From assembly GCA_028712895.1 (NCBI GenBank), contig JAQTPL010000013.1, positions 1 to 42,441 on the forward strand: a DNA stretch of 42,441 bases. Direction: 5' to 3'. Position numbers and translations under genes: made by a program. Under the pieces are notes generated by a model. The model was not told the DNA's origin. It was given only the letters and a program-made list of their open reading frames with translations, and made no database searches. The DNA is from a bacterium. GTDB lineage: Bacteria > CAYTYR01 > UBA6262. Positions 35,908 to 42,441 of the stretch are shown here, one piece after another (the stretch's first letter is position 1; every line of letters starts with the position of its first letter).

Positions 35908-36577
35908 TGCTGTTGATCTCCTTTTCTATGAGCCGTATTATCGCCTCCCGCAGTTCTTCCATAGTATGCGTGTAGGGGTCTAACCGGGAAATTTTGCCGG
36001 CCAATTCTTTTTCCAGCAGCGCATGTTCGAGCCAGTTAGAAAAATCATTTTCTTTTTTACCTAACCTGAGTCTTGATTCAAAGATGTGAAAATAGACAGA
36101 ATCAGGAGTGATTTTTTTCAGGATATTATTGAATTCGGCCAAGTCGCTGACTTCATATTTTGTCGGCACTATAAAACTTACTGATTTGATAAAGTGAAAT
36201 TCATCGCCTGGTTCGGCAAAACGCCTGCTGGCTGAAGGATGCGCTTTAAGATAACTGTCAATGGTTTGGATGATCTTTTCACGCAGCTGCCGGATAGAAG
36301 TAAACTGGACCACATCAATACTGGCCAGCCTTTCTCCCAGTTCTTCCTCTACCAGGATATTGGATACCCAGTAAGCAAAATCATTAGGCGGCTCAGGAGA
36401 AATATGCTGATGCTGCTGCAGAAAACGGTGAGTATGATGATAGATACAAGAACCTGGCACTTTTTTTAAAATAGACACCATTCTCTTTAGCGTGCTGGCT
36501 TTTAGCCCGGTTAATTCAGTCAGATGAAGCCTGGTTACAAACCTGAACGGTTCTTTAGCTTTCACCAAAACCTTCAT
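35900..36577 (-). CDS. DUF5752-like protein with internal duplication
   Basis: 225 residues, no signal peptide or membrane span. Two ~95-residue halves are alike: LKKVPGSCIYHHTHRFL ... NDFAYWVSNILVEEELGERL and LKKITPDSVYFHIFESRL ... NDFSNWLEHALLEKELAGKI, each ending in a LREAI-type helix. This matches what I recall of the DUF5752 family, often found beside trehalose and other sugar genes. The biochemical role is unknown. Both ends overlap neighbours (ATGA with otsB, 8 nt with treT), so its stoichiometry is tied to theirs, suggesting a partner or regulator of trehalose synthesis. Confidence 0.7.
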   Translation of the reverse strand: MKVLVKAKEPFRFVTRLHLTELTGLKASTLKRMVSILKKVPGSCIYHHTHRFLQQHQHISPEPPNDFAYWVSNILVEEELGERLASIDVVQFTSIRQLREKIIQTIDSYLKAHPSASRRFAEPGDEFHFIKSVSFIVPTKYEVSDLAEFNNILKKITPDSVYFHIFESRLRLGKKENDFSNWLEHALLEKELAGKISRLDPYTHTMEELREAIIRLIEKEINSNG

Positions 36578-37371
36578 GGTCTCTCCTCCAAGTCCTGGCC
36601 TATCCGTGCTAATACTTTCCTCACCTCTGCGGGATCTTTAAGATAATATTCAGCGGCGGAATTATTAGTCCTGCCTACCACTATAGCATATCCTTGTCCT
36701 TTTAAAAACCTAAATACCCCTTCGTCGGTTCGGTCATCGCCAAAATAAAAAATTGCAGTTTTTTTCCTGTCCCTGGAACCCTCAGGAAGCAACCATTTGA
36801 CTAACTCCCCCTTCCCCCATCTTATCGGAGGGCGGATCTCCAGGACCATCTTGCCTTTTGTTACAACCACTTGCCGGCAATCCTGATAGGATTTTATCAC
36901 TTTATTGAAAATAGTCTTAACGTTCCGCTGCTGCCTGCCGGCAACCAGCCGGTAATGTACAGAAATAGTCACTCTTTTATATTCAATTAAAATCCCCTTG
37001 ATGTCCTTCATTTTTTGGCGCAAGCTGGCATAAAGCTTTTTCAGCAGACCGGAAAAATCATCATCTTTATAAAAGTCTGACCTAACCCCCTGAACATCCA
37101 CTTCCAACCCGTGATTCCCGGCATAAATTATCTTAGGTATTTTGATCATTTTCCTTAAATTCTCCAAAGACCGGCCGCTGATGATAGCCACGATACAACG
37201 CGGCTGGCGCGCTAGCTTTTTTAATATCGTCCTGGTTTTTGGCGGAAGTACGGCCAGGCCCGGCTGGCTGGCAATAGGAGCAAGAGTCCCATCGTAATCT
37301 AAAAAGATATATATTTTCTGGCCTTTGATCCGGGCATATACCCATTCCTGCCAGGCCATAAAATATTTCAT
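36574..37371 (-). CDS. otsB: Trehalose-6-phosphate phosphatase
   Basis: 265 residues from the ATG at 37371, which overlaps the otsA stop as ATGA and follows AAGGAAAAG. A longer upstream start would lie inside otsA. HAD-superfamily motifs are IFLDYDGTLAPIA (motif I with two catalytic Asp), IAIISGRSLENLRKM (motif II), KGKMVLEIRP...KGELVKWLL, and FYFGDDRTDEGVFRFL (motif IV). Removes phosphate from the product of the otsA enzyme. Overlap at both ends points to translational coupling across the operon. Confidence 0.95.
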   Translation of the reverse strand: MKYFMAWQEWVYARIKGQKIYIFLDYDGTLAPIASQPGLAVLPPKTRTILKKLARQPRCIVAIISGRSLENLRKMIKIPKIIYAGNHGLEVDVQGVRSDFYKDDDFSGLLKKLYASLRQKMKDIKGILIEYKRVTISVHYRLVAGRQQRNVKTIFNKVIKSYQDCRQVVVTKGKMVLEIRPPIRWGKGELVKWLLPEGSRDRKKTAIFYFGDDRTDEGVFRFLKGQGYAIVVGRTNNSAAEYYLKDPAEVRKVLARIGQDLEERP

Positions 37372-39611
37372 GTCTTTTCCTTTTTCAATGCTGTCAATTC
37401 GCTGATAATACTGCCCGCCCATTTATAGACATTGTTCTCCTGTACTACTTTACGCATCGATTCCATCCGCCGGGTTTGTTCTTCCCGGGGCATTTCAGTA
37501 GCCTGCAGGATCGCGGCGGCAAATTCTTCAATGGAATAGGGATTGATCTGGATCGCCTGATCCAGTTCTTTAGCCGCCCCGGTAAAACGGCTCAGGATCA
37601 AGCTTCCCTGCAAATCTTCTTTAGCCGCCACATATTCTTTAGCTACCAGATTCATGCCATCATGAAGCGAGCTGACTATGCAAAAATCCGCTAATTTATA
37701 ATAAGGCAGTATTTCTTCCGGGGAAAAATGCCGTTTCAGGTAAATGATCGGCTGCCAACTGGCGTCGGAATGTTTCCAGTTTGTTTTCTCGATCAGCTCA
37801 TCAATTTCCCCCATCAAGTCGTGATACCGTTTGATATGGGTACGGCTGGGGGCAGCCAGTTGGACAAAAACAACTTTCCCTTTATATTGGGGATATTTCT
37901 CGAAAAAACGGTCAATAGACTGAATCCTTTCCAGTAATCCCTTCGTATAATCTATTCTTTCCACTCCTAACCCGACAATTTTACCTGCCAATTCAAGGTC
38001 AGCGCTGATCTTATCTATTTTTTGCCTTAATGATTCAGTATCCGCAAATTTACCAGCTTGGGGGTCAACACTGATAGGAAATGGCTTGATCACTGTTTCC
38101 CGCCCTGCCCTGACTATACTGAATTTTTCTGTGTCCACCCGGGATTCGATCAAACGATTGGCTGTTTCTAGGAAATTATTGCAATGGAACTGCACATGAA
38201 AACCGATGAGGTCGCAGCCCAGCATACCATCCAGTATTTTCTGATAATAAGGACAGATGGAAAATACTTCCGGATTAGGCCAGGGAATATGCCAGAACAA
38301 AGCTATCGTGGCATCAGGCCGGCTTTCTTTGATCATCCTGGGAAGTAAAGTGAAGTGATAATCCTGGATAAAAACAAAAGGATTTTTTGCCGGCAATTCC
38401 TCCAGGATCGAGTCAGCAAATTTTTGATTCACTTTCTGATACATTTCCCAATCTTTTGCTCTAAATACAGGCCGCGTATGTGTCACATGACACAGAGGCC
38501 ACAAACCTTCATTGGAAAATCCATAGTAATATCCTTCTTCTTCAAGCTTGGTAAGCCATACTCTTTTAAGAATGTAACGATTATCATCCGGCGGAACTCC
38601 CAGCTTGTTTTTAGAATTAACAAACTTTTTATCCGCGTTACCGCTGCCATGCGCTACCCAGGTACCGCCACAAGCTCTCAGTACCGGGTCCAATGCAGTC
38701 ACGACACCGCTGGCCGGACGGGTCCACTTAGCTTGACCTGTGATTTCATCAAGCACATGCATATACGGTTCCCGGTTGGAAACGACAAACAAAGCATTTT
38801 CTCCAAGCTTAGCCAGGACCAAGTCCCGCAATTTTGTTTCAGTCCATTGTTCATCGACTTTTAATCTGGCTTGGGCTTCACCGGCAATAGTTTTCCTGGC
38901 TACGCGCAAACTTAAGGCAACCTGCTCAACCTCACTGGCCAGTTTTCCCAATTCCCCTGAATCTTTAATGGGATGCTTATCATCTATTTCACCTTTTTGG
39001 TAGAGATGGAACCATTCTGTTAGTTTTTTTACCGGCACGACAAATATCTGCCTTTGAATCAATAAAACAATAATGATGATCAGCAAAACAATAATACTTA
39101 AAGTAATACTAATATTCCTCCATAACTCAGCTAAACGCGTATAGACATATGAAGTATCATATATAAGTTCAACCACCCCGATCACTTTGCTATTATCATC
39201 AAGCACAGGTATTGCATAGCTGTAAACGGAAAGATCTTTAAATTTTTGCATACCGGCTTCAACTTGCCTGTTCTCCACGACTTGTTGCAAATATGCCTTG
39301 TCTTTTTCCTGCCATTCAGCAATGCGCTCAGTAATCGCCAGGACTTTGCCATTACGATCATATAACACGCAACCTTGCAGGCGTTCCCTTTTCTGGAAGC
39401 TGTCCACCAGGCGCCGGGCGGCTTTTTTATCATTATCCCTGATAATATGCTGGGCTGACACTTCAGTGGTTTCAGCTACTGATTTAGCCTTGCGGTATAG
39501 CTCATCCATTAATTTCTCCTGCTCTATCTTCACCTGAACAATACCGAAAACCGTAAAAACCACCGCAACAATTATCAAGATCGGCAATAAAAATATCAGA
39601 ATTCTCTTCAT
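37368..39611 (-). CDS. otsA: Membrane sensor-HAMP-trehalose-6-phosphate synthase fusion
   Basis: 747 residues from the ATG at 39611 (AGGAG upstream; a TTG one codon before is weaker). The C-terminal ~475 residues are a full GT20 synthase (UDP-glucose + glucose-6-phosphate): VVSNREPYMH, ACGGTWVAHGSG, FIQDYHFTLLP, FWHIPWPNPEVF, VERIDYTKGLLERI, PSRTHIKRY, DGMNLVAKEYVAA. Ahead of it lies a receptor-like module: TM1 (about 5-26), a ~140-residue outer domain (LQGCVLYDRNGKVLAITERI, YAIPVLDDNSKVIGVVELIY) like single-Cache sensors, TM2 (about 170-192), and a HAMP-like linker (FVVPVKKL...GELGKLASEVEQVA). The enzyme would therefore be anchored at the inner membrane and possibly gated by a periplasmic signal. 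First gene of the trehalose operon. Confidence 0.92.
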   Translation of the reverse strand: MKRILIFLLPILIIVAVVFTVFGIVQVKIEQEKLMDELYRKAKSVAETTEVSAQHIIRDNDKKAARRLVDSFQKRERLQGCVLYDRNGKVLAITERIAEWQEKDKAYLQQVVENRQVEAGMQKFKDLSVYSYAIPVLDDNSKVIGVVELIYDTSYVYTRLAELWRNISITLSIIVLLIIIIVLLIQRQIFVVPVKKLTEWFHLYQKGEIDDKHPIKDSGELGKLASEVEQVALSLRVARKTIAGEAQARLKVDEQWTETKLRDLVLAKLGENALFVVSNREPYMHVLDEITGQAKWTRPASGVVTALDPVLRACGGTWVAHGSGNADKKFVNSKNKLGVPPDDNRYILKRVWLTKLEEEGYYYGFSNEGLWPLCHVTHTRPVFRAKDWEMYQKVNQKFADSILEELPAKNPFVFIQDYHFTLLPRMIKESRPDATIALFWHIPWPNPEVFSICPYYQKILDGMLGCDLIGFHVQFHCNNFLETANRLIESRVDTEKFSIVRAGRETVIKPFPISVDPQAGKFADTESLRQKIDKISADLELAGKIVGLGVERIDYTKGLLERIQSIDRFFEKYPQYKGKVVFVQLAAPSRTHIKRYHDLMGEIDELIEKTNWKHSDASWQPIIYLKRHFSPEEILPYYKLADFCIVSSLHDGMNLVAKEYVAAKEDLQGSLILSRFTGAAKELDQAIQINPYSIEEFAAAILQATEMPREEQTRRMESMRKVVQENNVYKWAGSIISELTALKKEKT

Positions 39612-39631
39612 CAAATCTCCTAAAAAGCAAA

Positions 39632-39645
39632 AGTCGCTAGTTACT
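39632..39645. repeat. Two-unit heptad remnant upstream of otsA
   Basis: AGTCGCT AGTTACT, the same units as in the pilB-pilT gap array. Probably a decayed or short array in the otsA leader. Confidence 0.4.
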
Positions 39646-39716
39646 CATAGCAGGATGTTTTCTTTAATGTTATCATAAACAGTTAAAACAAATCAAGGAG
39701 CAAAAATGAATATTTC

Positions 39717-39745
39717 TTGCTTTGATCTTAGGGAGATGCTATAAT
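39717..39745 (+). promoter_or_regulatory. Promoter of the leader RNA and small membrane peptide
   Basis: TTGCTT (39717-39722), 17-nt spacer, perfect TATAAT (39740-39745). Expected start near 39752. It points away from otsA. Confidence 0.75.
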
Positions 39746-39751
39746 ATTAAT

Positions 39752-39850
39752 ATAAATTATTTTAAGGGTTCGGTGATTAAACTGTCACCGGAGGGTTTAT
39801 AAGATAGTCGGGCCGCTATCTGGATATATTCCAGAAGCGGTTTTTATTTT
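39752..39850 (+). ncRNA. Structured leader with H-type pseudoknot and attenuator layout
   Basis: After the promoter, TTCGGTGA (39769-39776) pairs with TCACCGGA (39785-39792) over 8 bp. The loop bases TAAAC (39778-39782) can pair with GTTTA at 39795-39799, which gives an H-type pseudoknot. Next, AGATAG (39802-39807) can pair with CTATCT (39816-39821), but CTATCT is also part of the 5' arm of a strong terminator (CCGCT-A-TCTGGA with TCCAGA-AGCGG, 39813-39840) followed by TTTTTATTTT. The two stems exclude each other, the standard layout of a transcription-control riboswitch. I cannot match it to fluoride, preQ1, c-di-GMP, T-box or other common classes. It could instead be a free small RNA ending at this terminator. 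Confidence 0.6.
39813..39850 (+). terminator. Intrinsic terminator 1 of the leader
   Basis: Stem of 5+6 bp with one bulged A and a TATAT loop, then TTTTTATTTT. The 5' arm overlaps the alternative AGATAG/CTATCT stem. Confidence 0.8.
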
Positions 39851-39852
39851 AT

Positions 39853-39880
39853 CGCTAACTGGGACAGTTTGCGGTTTTTT
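39853..39880 (+). terminator. Intrinsic terminator 2 of the leader
   Basis: CGC-T-AACTG pairs with CAGTT-T-GCG around a GGA loop, followed by G and TTTTTT. It is a weaker second terminator between the first one and the small open reading frame. Confidence 0.6.
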
Positions 39881-39899
39881 ATTTTAAAGGGGAGGTATT

Positions 39900-39995
39900 G
39901 TGTCTGAAAAAATATTCGTATTAATATTACTGGTGGTAGTTGTCTGGTTTATAGTATCCGTAGCCATAAACAGCCGCAAAAACCAGGGCAAATAA
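39900..39995 (+). CDS. 31-residue single-pass membrane peptide
   Basis: GTG start with a very strong AAAGGGGAGG ribosome site 5 nt upstream. The peptide has a short polar N-terminus (MSEK), one hydrophobic helix (IFVLILLVVVVWFIVSVAI, residues 5-23) and a basic tail (NSRKNQGK). That matches the build of small regulatory membrane subunits such as KdpF, but I see no sequence identity and no partner operon next to it. It lies behind a promoter, a structured leader and two terminators, and no plus-strand gene follows, so it is the likely regulated product. It is short enough that chance is not excluded; the ribosome site and the helix are the support. Confidence 0.55.
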   Translation: MSEKIFVLILLVVVVWFIVSVAINSRKNQGK

Positions 39996-40063
39996 ATACA
40001 TGCTCAAAAGCAAGGTTTAAAACCCATTATTTACTAATGGTTTCTGGCTGAGTTCTTTACCTT

Positions 40064-40102
40064 CACTTATCACTCTACCACTCTATCACTTTACCACTAT
40101 TT
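40064..40102. repeat. 8-nt CACTTTAC-type array over the queA stop
   Basis: Five units at 7-8-nt steps (CACTTAT CACTCTAC ...). The last unit supplies the TAG stop of queA (40097-40099). Same family as 25973-26003 and 42388-42424. Confidence 0.75.
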
Positions 40103-41146
40103 AATGAACATCGCATCGCCGTAGGAAAAGAAACGGTATTTTTCCTCAACCGCTACTCGATAGGCCTTCTTAATTGTATCTGTTCCGGCGAAGGCTGATA
40201 CCAGCATCAATAATGTTGATTTTGGCAGATGAAAATTAGTGATAAGTTTCTTAACTATTTTAAACTCATACCCAGGATAGATAAAAATATCCGTGCCCTT
40301 GCTGCCACCAGCTATCTGCCATCTGCCATCTCTCTTTTCGGCCGCGCTTTCCAGGGCTCGTACCGCTGTCGTCCCTACAGAAACCACATTTTTACCCATA
40401 GTGATAGCTTCATTGATCGCGGTTGCTGCATCTTCCAGAATTTCATAAAATTCTGTCTCCATCTTGTGATTGGTAATATCTTGTTCTCTCACCGGAGAAA
40501 AAGTCCCCATACCCACATAAAGAGTGATCGGAATGATCTTGACTCCGTTGGCTTTGATCGCTTCCAGTAAAGCCGGCGTAAAATGCAATCCCGCGGTCGG
40601 GGCTGCTACAGCCCCTTCTTTCTGGGCGTAGATGGTCTGGTATCTATCAACATCTTCATTCCCGGCTACACGTTTAATATATGGCGGGAGAGGCATTTTA
40701 CCTATTCTGGACAAAACTTTTTCAAAATCCGGTGCGTTGAAAGACAAGATCACTTTACCTTCAGTTTCTTTTTCTTTGATTTCCGCTTCCAGTTTTTCAT
40801 CCTTAAAGTAAATCCTGTCACCTGGTTTAAACTTGCGCGCATCTGTGATCAGTGCTTCCCAAATACGCTCGTTCGCGCCGATTTTCCTGAGCAGCAGTAT
40901 CTCTACTTTGCCGCCGGTTTTTTTCTGCCCGTAAAGCCGCGCCGGAATGACCTTGACATTATTGATCACTAAGATGTCATTTTGGCCCAAATGATCAATG
41001 ATCCGGTCAAATTTGGCATGGCCTGTATCATTCGTGTCCCTATCTACGATGAGTAATCGGGATTGGTCGCGTTCTGGGGCAGGAGTCTGGGCAATGAGTT
41101 CCTTAGGTAGGTTATAATCAAAATCAGATAGCAATAATTTATTCAT
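40097..41146 (-). CDS. queA: S-adenosylmethionine:tRNA ribosyltransferase-isomerase
   Basis: 349 residues. Adds epoxycyclopentanediol from SAM to preQ1 in tRNA, the step after tgt. Motifs are DFDYNLPKELIAQTPAPERDQSRLL at the start, ILVINNVKVIPARLYGQK, APTAGLHFTPALL (about 181-193), LYVGMGTFSPVR, SVGTTAVRALESAA, and FIYPGYEFKIV. Between SAAEK and GTDIFIYPGY lies an extra RDGRWQIAGGSK loop encoded by a heptad array. No clear ribosome site precedes the ATG. The TAG stop lies in an octad array. The gene follows the SpoIID-like gene, a pairing seen in several bacteria. Confidence 0.96.
   Translation of the reverse strand: MNKLLLSDFDYNLPKELIAQTPAPERDQSRLLIVDRDTNDTGHAKFDRIIDHLGQNDILVINNVKVIPARLYGQKKTGGKVEILLLRKIGANERIWEALITDARKFKPGDRIYFKDEKLEAEIKEKETEGKVILSFNAPDFEKVLSRIGKMPLPPYIKRVAGNEDVDRYQTIYAQKEGAVAAPTAGLHFTPALLEAIKANGVKIIPITLYVGMGTFSPVREQDITNHKMETEFYEILEDAATAINEAITMGKNVVSVGTTAVRALESAAEKRDGRWQIAGGSKGTDIFIYPGYEFKIVKKLITNFHLPKSTLLMLVSAFAGTDTIKKAYRVAVEEKYRFFSYGDAMFIK
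40302..40336. repeat. In-frame heptad array inside queA
   Basis: Five units in register (CTGCCAC CAGCTAT CTGCCA...). They encode the loop RDGRWQIAGG in a place where QueA length varies between species. Related to the CTGCC arrays at 18942 and 29092. Confidence 0.75.
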
Positions 41147-41249
41147 AGTTATTAAAAAAGCCTTTTACCGAACTTAGATTGTAGGAATAGAGATGAAAAA
41201 GATGGATATTTTTCATCGATTTCCACAAGATAAGTTTGGTACAAGGCAA

Positions 41250-42347
41250 CTAGAGGGCCCATTGTTTGATTTCGGTCCCAGGATAGTAAAACTGGAGAAT
41301 TTGCCGATAGTTGAAGCCTTTTTCCGCCATACCCTTGGCCCCCTCCTGGCACATGCCGACACCATGCCCCCAGCCAGTTCCATCGAAGACATAGGCATCC
41401 TTGTCCTTTTTTATTTTAAACATAGCGCTGCGGATGACATCTGCTCCCATTAAAAGGCGGAATTTATTAGCCTTAAGAAGGATCTTCCCGTCTTTATGCG
41501 TGATCCTGATCTCTATCGCCCGGCCGGAAGGACTTTTGTCGGTAATTTTAATATTTTTGATCTTGCCGACATTAAAGCCACCTGCGGAAAGTATTGATTC
41601 GATCTTAGTCCGCTCAAACCTGGCTGACCAGTTATAGCGAGGTGCTTTTTTACAATACGTGCATTTTTTTATCGGCAGATATTTTATCTTAGTAAGACCT
41701 TCCCAGACATTGCGCGGATCTTCAGTATAGCCACCGCAGAACCCATGATACGGTGTAGAGATCAACTCACTTTGATAAGTGAGAATTTCCCCGGTAGTAG
41801 CATCGACTAAGGCATTCGAGATCCGGTCTTCGCTTTCTAATCCGCCATAAACCTGGCAGCATGTACTATTACATAGGTCATATCCATCTTTGGCATGCTT
41901 CCCGAAATTCTTTAAAGCATAGGTCCTCGCTGCTACAACTTGCGCTTTAATGGCCTCTTCCGGCCATTTTGGTGAAATTTCATGTTTGATAATGCCATAT
42001 AGGTACTCATCAAGCGGTAGGACTTCAACTACGGCAAAAGACTTTGGCGCATTGTTTATGATTTCCAGGGTCCCGCGGTATTTCCTGCCATTGATCAATA
42101 CCTGGTTATCTTCAGTGCGCAGAGTGATCCGATCGCTGATGACTTTCTTAGAATCCACATACAAGCTGTTATTTTTTATTTTGATAGTGATCGGATGGTT
42201 ATAATAGCTGGTTTGGGCAGTTTTAGAAAAGCCTACTTCAAAAAGGCCTTTAGAGCCGACAGTAGCTTCGGTGACATTGCGCAGAATACCGACATGGATG
42301 ATCGGTTGGGCTGCAGCAGCGATATTGGCAGAAAATAATAAAAACAT
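41250..42347 (-). CDS. SpoIID/LytB-domain protein with an early in-frame TAG
   Basis: 365 residues from the ATG at 42347. SpoIID/LytB signatures are VLPLDEYLYGIIKHEISPKWPEEA-type start of the domain (about 112-135), KAQVVAARTYALKNFG, STPYHGFCGGYTEDPRNVWEG, and GWGHGVGMCQEGAKGMA near the C-terminus. SpoIID is a lytic transglycosylase acting on denuded peptidoglycan; non-sporeformers use relatives in cell-wall turnover. The start looks damaged: this ATG has no ribosome site and the leader lacks basic residues. An upstream TTG AAA TAG ACA ATT frame has AAAGGGG in front and would restore a proper signal peptide if the TAG (42363-42365) were a sense codon. Confidence 0.85.
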   Translation of the reverse strand: MFLLFSANIAAAAQPIIHVGILRNVTEATVGSKGLFEVGFSKTAQTSYYNHPITIKIKNNSLYVDSKKVISDRITLRTEDNQVLINGRKYRGTLEIINNAPKSFAVVEVLPLDEYLYGIIKHEISPKWPEEAIKAQVVAARTYALKNFGKHAKDGYDLCNSTCCQVYGGLESEDRISNALVDATTGEILTYQSELISTPYHGFCGGYTEDPRNVWEGLTKIKYLPIKKCTYCKKAPRYNWSARFERTKIESILSAGGFNVGKIKNIKITDKSPSGRAIEIRITHKDGKILLKANKFRLLMGADVIRSAMFKIKKDKDAYVFDGTGWGHGVGMCQEGAKGMAEKGFNYRQILQFYYPGTEIKQWAL

Positions 42348-42387
42348 AAAAATTAAAATTGTCTATTTCAATTTACTTTACCCCTTT

Positions 42388-42424
42388 CACTTTACCACTT
42401 TTATCTCTGTGTTTACTTACCACT
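42388..42424. repeat. 8-nt CACTTTAC-type array upstream of the SpoIID-like gene
   Basis: CACTTTAC and CACTTTTA in tandem, with TTACTTAC and CACTTGCG after a short gap. Same unit as two other arrays in the window. The array may continue past the window edge. Confidence 0.55.
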
Positions 42425-42441
42425 TGCGGTTCTTCCCGCTA

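Noticed and set aside
39752-39850. Leader as a fluoride, preQ1, c-di-GMP or T-box riboswitch
   Set aside because: The pseudoknot topology recalls the fluoride and preQ1 classes, but their conserved bases, including the second stem and GCUGAUG of the fluoride class and the A-rich tail of preQ1-I, are missing. There is no T-box sequence.
39900-39995. Small peptide as KdpF
   Set aside because: Same size and one helix, but no sequence match and no kdpABC genes nearby.
42345-42371. UAG recoding as a sense codon
   Set aside because: Several clear genes in the window end in TAG, so a genome-wide reassignment is not supported. A point change or sequencing error is simpler.

Overview
The window reads as a chromosomal segment from an uncultivated diderm bacterium. 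It has outer-membrane-type proteins, a complete type IV pilus export core, FlgD-like C-terminal modules on a secreted protein, and a MetV/MetF plus split-MetH methyl branch. That mix is typical of anaerobic candidate phyla such as Omnitrophota or Desantisbacteria, but sequence alone does not settle the phylum. Nearly all genes are on the minus strand. The exceptions are a lone pseudopilin-like gene, rpmB, and a 31-codon membrane peptide behind a structured leader.

Layout, left to right. (1) 1-12.5 kb: pilM, two very large secreted proteins (a parallel beta-helix protein and a seven-bladed beta-propeller protein), a membrane-anchored TPR protein, then pilX-, pilW- and pilV-like minor pilins. 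Minus-strand transcription therefore runs pilV-W-X-TPR-propeller-helix, with pilM after its own TTGACA box. (2) 12.6-18.9 kb: a plus-strand pseudopilin, prepilin peptidase, major pilin, pilC, pilT, pilB. (3) 19-23.2 kb: pta, coaD, recG and divergent rpmB. (4) 23.2-34.3 kb: tgt, yajC, HD protein, secD, secF, MetH activation protein, metH, metV, metF, DUF59/SufT-like, RseC-like, PorV-like beta-barrel. This joins protein export to the folate/corrinoid methyl branch. (5) 34.7-39.6 kb: a translationally coupled trehalose operon whose otsA carries an N-terminal membrane sensor and HAMP region, followed by otsB, a DUF5752-like gene and a treT-like glycosyltransferase. (6) 39.7-40.0 kb: a plus-strand promoter, pseudoknot leader with a terminator/antiterminator layout, and a 31-aa membrane peptide. 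(7) 40.1-42.4 kb: queA and a SpoIID/LytB-type gene.

The most unusual content is non-coding. Two diverged copies of a ~270-bp element with terminal inverted repeats sit at 9.1 and 34.3 kb. Each has two internal hairpins whose stems have changed while staying paired. Many gene junctions also hold degenerate tandem arrays with a 7-, 8- or 9/10-nt period, often folded back on themselves. Several overlap the 3' ends of genes and supply their TAG stop codons, and three lie in frame inside metH and queA. These arrays and the pseudoknot leader are the best candidates for something not yet described. No rRNA, tRNA, CRISPR array or transposase gene was seen.
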